Shown: positions 30,010-38,499, counted from the first letter of the stretch. The stretch is 64,000 nucleotides of DNA from Mumia flava (GCF_002797495.1 NZ_PGEZ01000002.1:806001-870000), one strand, 5' to 3'. Numbers and translations: made by a program. The notes: a model not told the origin generated them from the sequence alone.

Positions 30010-31131
30010 TCAGCCCCGCGCCAGGTACGCCTCGGCCAGGGTGACCGCGGCCTCGCGAACGATCTCGTGCGGCCGGGCGAGCGAGATGCGGATGCTGCGC
30101 AGGCCGCTCTTCGGGTCGGCCCAGAAGAACGGTGCGCAGGGCAGCACGTGGACACCTCGGGCGACCATGTCGTCGTACAGCTGCGAGGAGTCAGGGCCGT
30201 CCTCGGGAAGCGCGACCCGCGCCACGCTGATCTGCGAGTCGGGGTCGGCCAGGCTCAGACCGACGGTCTCGATGGCCTCGCGGACCGTCGAGCGGTTGAG
30301 GTCGATGAGCGCGCGGGCGCGCTCGTATCCGCCGTCGACCCAGTCGCCCGCGAGCGCCTCCACCAGCTGGAGCACCACACCCGACGCTGCCAGCATCGAC
30401 TCGGAGAACGCCCGCTCGATCGGGTGCGTCGTGCGCTCGCTGTAGGCGAGCATCCCGATCTTCAGCTCGTGCATCGGCCAGAGCTTGCCGGTGTCCTCGA
30501 TGGTGATCCAGTCAGCGCCGGCGGCATCGAGCACCGCGTAGGTGTCGTACTGGGCGTCGCGGACCTGACCGCGGAAGCTGGCGTCGAGGATCACCGTCTG
30601 GCCGTGGCGCGCCGCGTGCTCCGCCAGCGAGCGCAGGTGACCCTCAGGCGTGATCAGCCCCGTCGGGTTGTTCGGCATCGTCAGGACGACGGCGCTCACC
30701 GGTGGACCTGGCCAGTCCCGGTCGAGCAGCGCCTCCTCGGAGAGCGGGACCAGCTTCAGGCCGCGGGTACGGAAGAGATCGGCGATGTTGTCGAACGTCG
30801 GGTGCAGGACGGCGACGGTCGCACCGTCCGGCAGCGCGCGCGCCACGATGTCCGTGGCGAGCGTCGAGGAGTAGCAGCTCAGGATCCGGCCGGTCCCGAC
30901 CGGTGCCGAGCGCTGGCCGAGCGCGCCGAGGAACGCGGATTGCGCCGCTTCCTCGATGGTCGGGAAGGCCCGTCGGGTCGCCGTCTCGAACATCTCGGGG
31001 ATCCGGGCGACGATGGCCGCCTGCTCCCCCGTCAGGTCGAGCCGCGCGTGCCCGTCCGTCAGGTTCAGGCCGCCGTCGAGGTCGGTCAGCGCGTCGACTT
31101 CCATCAGTGTCAGATTCGCAAGTGCGGTCAT
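30010..31131 (-). CDS. PLP-dependent L-arginine oxidase/hydroxylase, MppP/RohP-like
   Basis: This 373-residue protein resembles MppP of the enduracididine pathway as I recall it: LNLTDGHARLDLTGEQ, GRILSCYSST, HPTFDNIADLFRTRGL, MPNNPTG, DASFRG and the PLP lysine in IEDTGKLWPMHELK. MppP uses PLP and O2 to turn L-arginine into 4-hydroxy-2-oxoarginine and 2-oxoarginine. It opens an eight-gene operon and is divergent from the 2-oxoglutarate hydroxylase. A class I aminotransferase at 32316 could convert the oxo acid back to 4-hydroxyarginine. I see no MppR-type cyclase in the window, so an enduracididine product cannot be assumed. Confidence 0.82.
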   Translation of the reverse strand: MTALANLTLMEVDALTDLDGGLNLTDGHARLDLTGEQAAIVARIPEMFETATRRAFPTIEEAAQSAFLGALGQRSAPVGTGRILSCYSSTLATDIVARALPDGATVAVLHPTFDNIADLFRTRGLKLVPLSEEALLDRDWPGPPVSAVVLTMPNNPTGLITPEGHLRSLAEHAARHGQTVILDASFRGQVRDAQYDTYAVLDAAGADWITIEDTGKLWPMHELKIGMLAYSERTTHPIERAFSESMLAASGVVLQLVEALAGDWVDGGYERARALIDLNRSTVREAIETVGLSLADPDSQISVARVALPEDGPDSSQLYDDMVARGVHVLPCAPFFWADPKSGLRSIRISLARPHEIVREAAVTLAEAYLARG

Positions 31132-31203
31132 GGATCCCTCGCCTGCCGGTGTCGCGGATTCCGCCTGGTTCGTTCAACACCGGGCACACTAGGCGCGGAC
31201 AGC

Positions 31204-31220
31204 GGGGACTCTCTGTCCCC
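31204..31220 (+). promoter_or_regulatory. Inverted repeat GGGGAC-N5-GTCCCC
   Basis: GGGGAC at 31204-31209 and GTCCCC at 31215-31220 form a perfect inverted repeat with a five-base spacer. Its right arm is also the left arm of the operator-like site that follows. Confidence 0.45.
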
Positions 31221-31231
31221 TGTATTGGGCA
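31215..31231 (+). promoter_or_regulatory. Operator-like motif, cluster family
   Basis: GTCCCCTGTATTGGGCA keeps GTCCCC and GGGxA of the motif with a diverged centre. It is in the gap between the eight-gene operon and the hydroxylase gene. A weaker reverse-strand resemblance lies at 31150-31165. Confidence 0.45.
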
Positions 31232-31296
31232 CCGCCGTCCGTGCCACCCGTCTTCGTACACTCGCCGGGAACTGGTCTGCGCAGGGAGGACGGGCG

Positions 31297-32322
31297 ATGA
31301 ACAAGCTGACGCTGACGGAGGAGGACCTCGAGGAGATCGAGCCGCTGCTCGAGGACGTCGCCGCGCGGTACAGCTGCATCGAGGACCCCGACCTGCACCG
31401 TCGAGCACCCGTGCTGGCGCGCCGGCTGCCGGCGGAGCTGCTGGCGTTCCTCGAGGACCATCGGCTGCGCGAGCCGGCGGCGCTGTGCGTGGTCTCCGGC
31501 TTCGACGTCGACGAGACCGAGATCGGCCCGACTCCGGAGCACTGGCAGGGCAGCCACATCTCCTCGCCCGCGCTGCGCTGCGAGATCTTCTTCCTGCTGT
31601 GCGCGTCGGTGCTCGGTGACGTGTTCGGGTGGGCGACGCAGCAGGACGGCCGGATCATGCACGACGTGCTGCCCATCAAGGGCCACGAGCACTACGAGCT
31701 CGGTTCGAACAGCCTCCAGCACCTGTCGTGGCACACCGAGGACGCCTTCCACCCGTGCCGCGGGGACTACGTCGCGCTGATGTGCCTGAAGAACCCGGAC
31801 GCGGTCGAGACGATGGTCTGCGACGCGGGCGACCTGGACTGGTCCGCGCTCGACGTGGACGCGCTGTTCGAGTCCGCCTTCACCCAGATGCCCGACAACT
31901 CCCACCTGCCGACGAACTCGACGTCGACCGGCGACCCCACGATCCAGCGACTCCGGGAACGCAGCTTCAAGACGATCGAAGCGTGGAACGCGAACCCCGT
32001 CGAACGGCCCGTCCTCTTCGGCGACCGACTCGACCCGTACATGGTGCTCGACCCCTACCACATGAAGACCGACGGCTGGAGCGAGCGCTCGCTGGCGGCC
32101 TTCACGGGGCTGTGCGACCAGATCGAGTCCCGGATGAAGGGGGTCGCGCTGGAGCCGGGCGACTGCGCGTTCATCGACAACTTCCGCGCGGTGCACGGTC
32201 GCGCCGCGTTCCAGGCGCGCTACGACGGTACCGACCGCTGGCTCAAGCGGCTGAACGTCACGCGGAACCTGCGCGGCTCGCGGTCGTGGCGCCCCGCCGC
32301 CGACGACCGGGTCATCTACTGA
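31297..32322 (+). CDS. Fe(II)/2-oxoglutarate arginine-type hydroxylase, VioC/MppO-like
   Basis: This 341-residue protein of the clavaminate synthase/TauD-like group has an ATG with AGGGAGGA upstream. The iron triad is readable as SWHTEDAF (His146, Glu148) and AVHGR (His300). HxE in place of HxD is the pattern of the VioC branch. VioC makes 3-hydroxy-L-arginine for capreomycidine and MppO hydroxylates enduracididine. With the VioD-like gene at 10183, hydroxylation at the beta carbon of arginine or 4-hydroxyarginine is the likely role. It is divergent from the MppP-like gene. Its stop overlaps the converging aminotransferase stop by seven bases. Confidence 0.85.
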   Translation: MNKLTLTEEDLEEIEPLLEDVAARYSCIEDPDLHRRAPVLARRLPAELLAFLEDHRLREPAALCVVSGFDVDETEIGPTPEHWQGSHISSPALRCEIFFLLCASVLGDVFGWATQQDGRIMHDVLPIKGHEHYELGSNSLQHLSWHTEDAFHPCRGDYVALMCLKNPDAVETMVCDAGDLDWSALDVDALFESAFTQMPDNSHLPTNSTSTGDPTIQRLRERSFKTIEAWNANPVERPVLFGDRLDPYMVLDPYHMKTDGWSERSLAAFTGLCDQIESRMKGVALEPGDCAFIDNFRAVHGRAAFQARYDGTDRWLKRLNVTRNLRGSRSWRPAADDRVIY

Positions 32323-33503
32323 GTCGTCGCGGGCCGCGTCGTCAGGGTCGACCCCATCGCCCGGAGCCGGGTTGCCAGCTCGGCGATCCCGGAGCGGTCG
32401 GCGTTGCCGACGCTCACCCGCAGGGTCCGCCGGTCGTCAGGCAGGAACGCCGTGCCGGGCACCACGAGGACCCCGTGGTCGCGGACGAGCGCGCGCACGA
32501 CGTCGGCGGTGGGGACCCCCTCGAACGGGTGCGCGATCCAGCCGAAGAAGCCCCCGCACGACAGCAGCTCGAACCCGCCGGGGCGCTCGGCCATCGCCGC
32601 GCGCAGCCACCCCCGCCGGCGCGCCAGCTCGCGCACGCGCTCGGCTCTCCACCTCCCCGCCCCCGTGAGCCCCGCCCACGCCGCCTCCTGGCCGACCCGC
32701 GGCGCGCAGACCGCCACGCAGTCGAGGAGCTTGCAGGTCTCGCGGTTCAGCTCGACCGATCCCACCACCGCCCCCACCCGGTAGCCCGGGATCGCGAGAT
32801 CCTTGGAGAACGAGTGGAGGCTCACCACCGTCCGGGTCCAGGCCGGGTCCGCGAAGAGGTCGTGGGCGGGCTGGTCGCAGTCGCGGAACGAGCGGTACGT
32901 CTCGTCGACCACCAGGGCGATCCCGTGCCGGTCCGCCAGCTCCGCGAACGCGGCGATCTCCGCCGGAGGCATCGTCACACCCGTCGGGTTGCCCGGGGTG
33001 ACGATCACGATCGCGCGGGTCCGCACGGTGATCAGCGGCTCGGCGTCAGCGGCGCGGGGCACCAGGTCCGCGTCCGGCTCCAGGTAGACCGGCGCGACGC
33101 CGTTCATGCGGAGCCACATGTCGTGGTTGAAGTAGTAGGGCAGCGCCAGCACGACCTCGTCGCCTGCACCGGCCAGCGCCGAGGCGACCATCGCGAACGC
33201 CTGGTTGCAGCCTGCCGTGATGACGACGTTCTCGGCCGCCACCCGTCCCGCGTACGCCGTGCTCAGCTCGGAGGCCACCGCGTCGCGCAGGCGCGGGAGC
33301 CCGGGCACCTCGGTGTACTCGCTCCCGGCCCCGGCGCGCACGAGGTCGGCCACGTGCTCGCTGACGACCGGAGACGGCGGGTACTGCGGTGCCGCCTGCG
33401 CGAGGTCGAGCAGGTCACCGTCGCGCGCGGACTGGTCGAGCAGCGCGTAGGCGGTGCTGATGGGCGAGTCGACCTGGGCGGTCGTCTGGCTCCGCAGCCG
33501 CAT
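32316..33503 (-). CDS. Class I PLP aminotransferase, possibly MppQ-like role
   Basis: This 395-residue protein has an ATG preceded by GGGAGGAG. It shows the N-terminal LDLAQAAPQYPPSP, ITAGCNQAF, TPGNPTG, VDETYRSF and the PLP lysine in HSFSKDLAIPGYRVG. General fold-type I aminotransferases of this kind act on many amino acids. Here the MppP-like enzyme would release 4-hydroxy-2-oxoarginine, and a transaminase is then needed to restore the amino group, as MppQ does in mannopeptimycin biosynthesis. This role is inferred from context. Two operator-like sites lie upstream. Confidence 0.82.
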   Translation of the reverse strand: MRLRSQTTAQVDSPISTAYALLDQSARDGDLLDLAQAAPQYPPSPVVSEHVADLVRAGAGSEYTEVPGLPRLRDAVASELSTAYAGRVAAENVVITAGCNQAFAMVASALAGAGDEVVLALPYYFNHDMWLRMNGVAPVYLEPDADLVPRAADAEPLITVRTRAIVIVTPGNPTGVTMPPAEIAAFAELADRHGIALVVDETYRSFRDCDQPAHDLFADPAWTRTVVSLHSFSKDLAIPGYRVGAVVGSVELNRETCKLLDCVAVCAPRVGQEAAWAGLTGAGRWRAERVRELARRRGWLRAAMAERPGGFELLSCGGFFGWIAHPFEGVPTADVVRALVRDHGVLVVPGTAFLPDDRRTLRVSVGNADRSGIAELATRLRAMGSTLTTRPATTQ

Positions 33504-33612
33504 GCCGGGCTCCTCCCACCGGTGGACCAAGACCGTCGCCGCCGGTGGTCGTCGACCGATCGACGGCCAGCGTGGGGCTGCACTCACCGTAGCCATCCCC
33601 CGCGACTCGGGC

Positions 33613-33632
33613 TGTCGCCCGTTCACAGGACA
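33613..33632 (-). promoter_or_regulatory. Operator-like motif, cluster family
   Basis: On the minus strand this reads TGTCCTGTGAACGGGCGACA and matches the 4803 site at 16 of 20 positions. It is 109 bases upstream of the aminotransferase start and 84 upstream of the peptidase gene. Confidence 0.55.
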
Positions 33633-33639
33633 CGGACGG

Positions 33640-33656
33640 GTCCCCGGAACCGGGGA
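33640..33656 (+). promoter_or_regulatory. Operator-like motif, best copy
   Basis: GTCCCCGGAACCGGGGA is the most symmetric copy (CCCCGG and CCGGGG arms) and was used to define the family. It is adjacent to the site at 33613-33632. Confidence 0.6.
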
Positions 33657-33716
33657 GTGCTCGGACCGCGGCAGGTGCCAGATCATGATCGGGTTCAGAA
33701 GGGACGGTAGGCTCCG

Positions 33717-36062
33717 ATGACAGACAAGCAGCAGCAGCCGCCGGGCCCGGCGGCGGCCCGGACACGGTCGACCAGCACGAGATCCCGGCGCGTCGCGTCG
33801 CTCGTCTCGGCGCTCGTCCTCGTGGTCATCGGCGCGGCTTGCCTCTGGTCGCTGCAGCCTCCGCAGGCGAAGCCCGACTCTGCTCCCGACACCGAGTTCG
33901 CGGCGGATCGTGCCCTCGCCCTGCTCGACGACATCGCGTCGTCCCCGCACCCCGCAGGGTCGGAGGCCGCAGCCGACGTTCGTGAGTTCCTCGTCAGCGA
34001 GCTGCGCCGCCTCGGACTGGACCCGACCGTGCAGACGCGCACGACGTCACGCACCCCGGCGCACGGGTACGCAACGGTCGCCGAGGTCGCGAACGTCCAC
34101 GCTCGCGTACCCGGGTCGCAACCCACCGGTCGTGTGCTGCTCGTCGCCCACTACGACTCCGTACCCAACGGAGCCGGCGCGAGCGACAACGGCGCGAACG
34201 TGGCCGCCGTCCTGGAGGTCGTGCGCGTCCTTCGCTCTCTCCCCGAGCCGCGCAACGACGTCGACGTGCTGTTCACCGATGCCGAGGAGCCCGGGCTCCT
34301 CGGAGCCCAGGCGTTCGTCGAGTCGGGAGCGGCCGGCGACCCGCGGCGGGTCGCGGTCGTGAACCTCGAGGCGCGTGGCGTCTCGGGGCCGGCCGTGATG
34401 TTTCAGATGGAGGGCCCGCTCACCTCCGCCGTCTCGGACTCCAACGCCGTGACGACGTCGTTCGCCGACGCGGTCTATGGCCTGCTCCCGAACGACACCG
34501 ACCTCACCGTCCTGACCGAGAGTGGAATGCGCGGGATCAATCTCGCCTACATGGACGGGGTCGCGCACTACCACACGCCCCACGACGACATCGCCCACGT
34601 CGACGCCGACAGCGTGCAACACATGGGCGAAGCCGCTCTCGGCGCGGTCCGGTCCCTTGCCGACGCCGATCTCACGGCCGATCAGGGGGAATCCCACTAC
34701 TTCTCGCTCCTCGGGTCCGTGGTCTCCTACCCGCAGTGGCTCACCCTGCCGCTCGCGATCGCCGCGGCCACGGCGTTCGTGGGCTTCCTCGTCAGCGGCC
34801 GGCGCCACGGGCTTCGCATGTCGAGAGTCGGCCTCGCCGCAGGCTCGTTCACAGCGGTCCTTCTGGCAGCCGTCGGGATCGGCGTCGGGGGGTGGTGGCT
34901 GCTGACCACCCTCCGCCCGGAGGTCGCCTTCGGCATCGGCGCCGTCTACCACCCCGCCCCGTACGTGGTGGCGGAGCTGGCAGTGGCGGTGCTCGTGCTC
35001 CTTGTCTGGTACCGGTGGGCCCGCGGGCGTGCGTCCGCCGTCGAAGCGACCGCCGGCGTCCTTGGCTGGTTCGCGGCGCTCGCGCTGGCGAGCGCTCTCG
35101 TCCTGCCTGGCGGCGCCTACCTCTTCACGTGGCCCGCCCTGATCGGGCTCGGCGCGCTCACCGCGGCACGACGGGCAGCGCCGGACTCACCCGTCCACGC
35201 GCTCGCCGGTGCTGCAGCGGCGGTGCCCGCCACCGTGCTGCTGGTCCCCGTCGCGGTCCTGATCACGCCGGCCGTCGGGCTCGGCCTCAGCGCTGCACCC
35301 CTGCTTCTCATGATCCTGCTCGGCGCGACGGCGATGCCGCTCGCAGAGCCCCGTCCGAGCCGCCGCCTGTCTGCCTCGCTCGGAGGAGCGCTGCTGCTGG
35401 CCGCGGCGGCGGCGACGGTGGTCGCGTCGATGGCGAACAGGTTCGACACCGACGCCCCGCAGCCGGTCAGCCTCGCCTACGCGTGGGAGTCGGATACCGA
35501 GACGGCGACGTGGCTGAGCGACGGCGGCCCGGCCCAACCTGAGGTCGGGCGCCTTCTCACGGCTGGACCGGACCGCCTCGACGAACGGATCCCTCCCCTG
35601 GCGGGAGCGCCGCTCCACCACGGACCCGCTCCTGCCGCGGGCGACGGCGCCTCCGATCCCCGTGCCGAGCGCTCGGCGCCGGACGAGGTGGATCCGACGA
35701 CGGGGCAGCGAACCGTCAGCGTCCGCGTCGCCCTCCCCGAGGGCACCTACCTGGCCGACGTGCTGGCGGACACGACCACCCAGACCGTGCACGGGGCCAC
35801 GGTCGACGGTGTCGACATCGGCCCGGACGGCAGCGGGCTCGTCCCACCGTGGGGTTGGGGATTCCGCTACGCCGCTCCCACCGGAGACATCGATGTGACC
35901 TTGCGGGTCCAAGGAGCCGGTCCCCTGAGGATCCGTGTCGTGTCGACCGTGCCGGGTCTCCCTGACGACGTCGAGGCACCTCGACTGACGCCAGCCACCA
36001 GCTGGGCGGCCTGGCCGGCGCTGTCCGGCCAGACCATCGCCGTCCGCACCTTCACGTTCTGA
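33717..36062 (+). CDS. Membrane-anchored M28 family metallopeptidase
   Basis: This 781-residue protein has a short basic N-terminus and a membrane anchor (about 25-47). The M28 catalytic domain (about 60-330) has all metal and catalytic residues: His145 (AHYDSV), Asp157 (GASDN), Glu190-Glu191 (DAEEPG), Glu218 (NLEARG) and a His of HYHTPHD (284 or 286). About eight further membrane segments follow between 335 and 595, then a roughly 180-residue soluble tail. The layout recalls Fxna/ERMP-type M28 enzymes and places the catalytic domain outside the cell. M28 enzymes are aminopeptidases or carboxypeptidases. In this lipo-initiated cluster it could remove an acyl-amino acid leader from an exported precursor. 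That role is inference. Confidence 0.88.
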   Translation: MTDKQQQPPGPAAARTRSTSTRSRRVASLVSALVLVVIGAACLWSLQPPQAKPDSAPDTEFAADRALALLDDIASSPHPAGSEAAADVREFLVSELRRLGLDPTVQTRTTSRTPAHGYATVAEVANVHARVPGSQPTGRVLLVAHYDSVPNGAGASDNGANVAAVLEVVRVLRSLPEPRNDVDVLFTDAEEPGLLGAQAFVESGAAGDPRRVAVVNLEARGVSGPAVMFQMEGPLTSAVSDSNAVTTSFADAVYGLLPNDTDLTVLTESGMRGINLAYMDGVAHYHTPHDDIAHVDADSVQHMGEAALGAVRSLADADLTADQGESHYFSLLGSVVSYPQWLTLPLAIAAATAFVGFLVSGRRHGLRMSRVGLAAGSFTAVLLAAVGIGVGGWWLLTTLRPEVAFGIGAVYHPAPYVVAELAVAVLVLLVWYRWARGRASAVEATAGVLGWFAALALASALVLPGGAYLFTWPALIGLGALTAARRAAPDSPVHALAGAAAAVPATVLLVPVAVLITPAVGLGLSAAPLLLMILLGATAMPLAEPRPSRRLSASLGGALLLAAAAATVVASMANRFDTDAPQPVSLAYAWESDTETATWLSDGGPAQPEVGRLLTAGPDRLDERIPPLAGAPLHHGPAPAAGDGASDPRAERSAPDEVDPTTGQRTVSVRVALPEGTYLADVLADTTTQTVHGATVDGVDIGPDGSGLVPPWGWGFRYAAPTGDIDVTLRVQGAGPLRIRVVSTVPGLPDDVEAPRLTPATSWAAWPALSGQTIAVRTFTF

Positions 36063-36074
36063 CGCTCCGACGAC

Positions 36075-36111
36075 GGAGGGCGCGAGGGGCCGTGAGCCCC
36101 CCGCGCCCTCC
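36075..36111. terminator. Strong hairpin between convergent genes
   Basis: GGAGGGCGCG and GGGGC pair with GCCCC and CGCGCCCTCC across a five-base loop, with one bulge on each arm. It lies between the stops of the peptidase (36062) and the hydrolase (36122) and could end transcription both ways. There is no clear T-run. Confidence 0.7.
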
Positions 36112-36121
36112 GGTCGCGGGA

Positions 36122-36688
36122 TCAGACAGACGCGAGGAACGTGTGGACGCGCTCCATCAGCAGCTCCGTCGCCTCCGGATCGAAGTCTGCGAGCGAGGAG
36201 TCGGCGAAGAGGTGCTGGTCGCCGGGATAGAGGAAGAGCTCCGCGGAGTCGGCCTCGGCCAGCTCGCGCGCCGCCGGCAGGTCCTCGTCGAAGAACTCGT
36301 CACCCTGCTTGCCGTGGATCTGGACCGGCACGCCGTCCGGCCACGACGGGCCGAACTCCGCGACCGGGATGCAGGAATACATGAGCAGGGCCCCACGCGC
36401 CCCGGGCCGGGTCTGCGCGAGCCGCTGGGCGATCGTCACGCCGAACGAGAATCCGGCATAGACGAGATCGGGACCGAGCTCGTCGGCCGCCGCCGCGCCG
36501 CGCTTGCGGATGACGTCGAACCCGGATTTCCGGGCGAATGACATCCCTTCCTTGAGACTTCCGAACGTACGCCCTTCGAACATATCCGGAGCGTGGACGG
36601 TATGGCCGGCCTCGCGCAGATCGTCTGCGAACGCCTGGATGCCTTCGGTATAGCCCTGGATGTGGTGGAACAGCAGAATCTCAGCCAT
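36122..36688 (-). CDS. Dienelactone hydrolase family protein
   Basis: This 188-residue alpha/beta hydrolase shows FHHIQGYTEGIQAFADDL, the elbow GFSFG, GKQGDEFFDED for the acid and PGDQHLFAD for the histidine. Family members hydrolyse small esters or lactones. The elbow has Ser where classical dienelactone hydrolases have Cys. Its place between the peptidase and the regulator gene does not show whether it serves the cluster. Lactone or ester processing of the product is possible but unsupported. Confidence 0.82.
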   Translation of the reverse strand: MAEILLFHHIQGYTEGIQAFADDLREAGHTVHAPDMFEGRTFGSLKEGMSFARKSGFDVIRKRGAAAADELGPDLVYAGFSFGVTIAQRLAQTRPGARGALLMYSCIPVAEFGPSWPDGVPVQIHGKQGDEFFDEDLPAARELAEADSAELFLYPGDQHLFADSSLADFDPEATELLMERVHTFLASV

Positions 36689-36848
36689 ATCAGCAGTTTC
36701 CGTCGCCTATTGATCGACTCTTTCGGAACGTGCCTCGAAATTAGCCGAATCCCTCACGGCCGACAACCCCTCCGGAGCTCACGCCAGACGCCGTCAGGTG
36801 GCCTCGACGTGAACAGACGGCGTCACGCGAGACCCTGCCGCATGCATC

Positions 36849-36880
36849 GATCCCCGGTTCCCCCGTGAAACCGCGGGGGA
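36849..36880 (+). promoter_or_regulatory. Compound operator-like repeat
   Basis: The left part, read on the minus strand, contains GGGGGAACCGGGGATC, matching the right half of the cluster motif. The right part contains CCCCCG (36860-36865) and CGGGGG (36874-36879) around TGAAACCG, and shares CCCGTGAA with the sites at 4803 and 12629. Confidence 0.45.
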
Positions 36881-36948
36881 CCACGGCCGATCGGGCACCG
36901 CCCGGCGGGATTGTCGCCATTGTCGTAGTACAAACCCCGCCGGGCCGT

Positions 36949-36965
36949 GTCCCCAGAACTAGGGA
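36949..36965 (+). promoter_or_regulatory. Operator-like motif upstream of regulator gene
   Basis: GTCCCCAGAACTAGGGA fits the cluster motif. It is 159 bases before the response-regulator ATG. If the regulator binds it, this would be an autoregulatory site. Confidence 0.5.
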
Positions 36966-37124
36966 TCAAAGGCGTGCGCACGCATCTGTTTATCTAAGCC
37001 TCAATCGTCGGCATGCCGCACCTGTATTCCAGCAAAGGAATTCCAACAGACACCTGGGCGTCACTCCACTGGTCTGCCGTTCGACTACCTTGCACCTAGC
37101 CGTGGCCATCGATCTGGGGGATGC

Positions 37125-37742
37125 ATGATTCGTACGGACCTTCTCGTCACCTCGCCTTGCTTCCTGATCGGCTTGAGCCAGGTCTTCACAGAGGCCGGAA
37201 TCAGGATCGTCGCCACCCGCGCCTCGGCCATCGAGGAGCCGTGCTGGCTGGCCGACGTGGCAGTCATCGACGCCGACGCGGTCTCGGGCTCCGACCTCGA
37301 GATCGTCACCGCCACGGCTCGGTCGATGGCGGTGCTCGTCCTCACGAACGAGCTCGCGAAGAACCAGGAGACGTATCTCCACGCCGGCGCGGCCGGCGTC
37401 GTCAACAAGGGGGAGACCGGCGGGGGCATCGTCCGTGCCGTCGAGCTCGCAGCGGCCGGAACGGCCACCCGCGCAGCCCGGTCGACGGCGTCAGCAGGCG
37501 CCGTGGTCCATGACACCGCCGGGCTGAGCGAGCGCCCCAGGCTGTCCGACCGCGAGGAGCAGGTCCTCTCCCAGATCGCCCACGGCAGGACTCACGGCCA
37601 GGTCGCGACCCGCCTCGGGATCAGCCCGCACACCGTCGACACGTACGTCAAGCGCATCCGGGTCAAGCTCGGCGTCGGCAACAAGGCCGAGCTGACGCGC
37701 GCCGCCCTGCTCGGTCGTTTCGCCCCGACGAGCGAAGGCTAG
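37125..37742 (+). CDS. NarL/LuxR-type response regulator, atypical receiver
   Basis: This 205-residue protein has an ATG with GGGGG just upstream. The receiver-like domain (1 to about 120) keeps Asp49 at the phospho-acceptor position and the lysine in GVVNKGE. The usual acidic pair near residues 9-10 (VDDH) is Thr-Ser, so normal phosphorylation is doubtful. The C-terminal GerE/LuxR helix-turn-helix reads LSDREEQVLSQIAHGRTHGQ and continues ISPHTVDTYVKRIRVKLGV. No sensor kinase gene is nearby. It is the only regulator gene I recognise in the cluster and is the natural candidate for the repeated operator motif. Activator versus repressor cannot be told from sequence. Confidence 0.9.
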   Translation: MIRTDLLVTSPCFLIGLSQVFTEAGIRIVATRASAIEEPCWLADVAVIDADAVSGSDLEIVTATARSMAVLVLTNELAKNQETYLHAGAAGVVNKGETGGGIVRAVELAAAGTATRAARSTASAGAVVHDTAGLSERPRLSDREEQVLSQIAHGRTHGQVATRLGISPHTVDTYVKRIRVKLGVGNKAELTRAALLGRFAPTSEG

Positions 37743-37800
37743 AGAACGGACCGTGGCGGAGCGAGCGCGCGCGCATGGCTGCGCCGACCCGGCGGCGACC

Positions 37801-38490
37801 ATGATCGAGCTGCTGCTGCCCCCCGAGGTCGTCTGTGCGGAGCGGCGGTCCGACGTACCGGACGACTGCCTGTTCCCCGAGGAACGGCCGGCGGTTGCGC
37901 GGGCCGTCGGCAGCCGACGGAGCGAGTTCGCGACCGGTCGGGCCTGCGCCCGGTCCGCCCTCGCGCAGCTCGGGGTCCCACCGATCCCGTTGCCTCAGGG
38001 CGAACGCGGAGCCCCCTCGTGGCCCGAAGGCGTGACCGGAAGCATCACGCACTGTGTCGGCTACCGCGCTGCTGCGGCTGCCCGCAGCTCGCAGATCGCG
38101 GCGCTGGGAATCGACGCCGAACCCGACCAGCCGCTGCCGGAAGGCGTGCTCTCGATCGTCTCCAGCCCGACCGAACGCGACCGACTCGACACGCTCCCGT
38201 CGGGCATCCACTGGGACCGCCTGCTCTTCAGCGCGAAGGAGGCCATCTACAAGGCGTGGTTCACGCTGACCAGGTGCTACCTCGACTTCGGTGAGGCCGA
38301 TCTCGCCCTCCGCCTCGACCCGGGCGACCGCCTCGTCAGCGGCACGTTCCTCGGCCGCCTCCTCGTGCCGGGCCCGGTGCTTCACGGGCAGACCGTCAAG
38401 GAGTTTCGCGGCACCTGGCGCGCCGACAGCGACCTGCTGCTCACTGCCGTCGTCGTCCGACGCCCGGCTGCACACGGCACCCCGCCGTAG
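37801..38490 (+). CDS. 4'-phosphopantetheinyl transferase, EntD-like
   Basis: This 229-residue protein is counted from ATG 37801, which gives the family N-terminus MIELLLPPEVV. A GTG at 37753 is possible. The family motifs are FATGRACARSAL, GSITHC, the Mg-binding GIDAEP and FSAKEAIYKAWF. It transfers phosphopantetheine from CoA to the serines of the ACP and PCP domains (for example Ser623, Ser1055, Ser1005 and Ser567 in the proteins above). It follows the regulator gene by 58 bases and probably marks the right end of the cluster. Confidence 0.92.
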   Translation: MIELLLPPEVVCAERRSDVPDDCLFPEERPAVARAVGSRRSEFATGRACARSALAQLGVPPIPLPQGERGAPSWPEGVTGSITHCVGYRAAAAARSSQIAALGIDAEPDQPLPEGVLSIVSSPTERDRLDTLPSGIHWDRLLFSAKEAIYKAWFTLTRCYLDFGEADLALRLDPGDRLVSGTFLGRLLVPGPVLHGQTVKEFRGTWRADSDLLLTAVVVRRPAAHGTPP

Positions 38491-38493
38491 GCT
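38488..38493 (+). promoter_or_regulatory. -10 box, probable leaderless start
   Basis: TAGGCT lies six bases before the ATG at 38500 with no ribosome binding site. It overlaps the end of the PPTase stop codon. Confidence 0.4.
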
Positions 38494-38499
38494 CGATGC

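Larger units (their letters stand above)
36689..37124. promoter_or_regulatory. Regulator upstream region (436 bp, no gene seen)
   Basis: This is the longest non-coding stretch of the cluster, and parts are less GC-rich than the genes. It holds two marked motif areas (36849-36880 and 36949-36965). I see no convincing ORF or RNA gene. It separates the divergent hydrolase and response-regulator genes and probably contains both promoters. Confidence 0.6.

Noticed and set aside
30010-33503. Direct assignment as an enduracididine cluster
   Set aside because: MppP-like and MppO/VioC-like genes are present, but no MppR-type acetoacetate-decarboxylase-fold cyclase is visible and a VioD-like gene is.
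33640-33656. Reading GGAAC in the motif as an ECF sigma factor -35 element
   Set aside because: The sites are palindromic and recur in tandem pairs without a matching -10 at constant spacing. A dimeric DNA-binding protein fits better.
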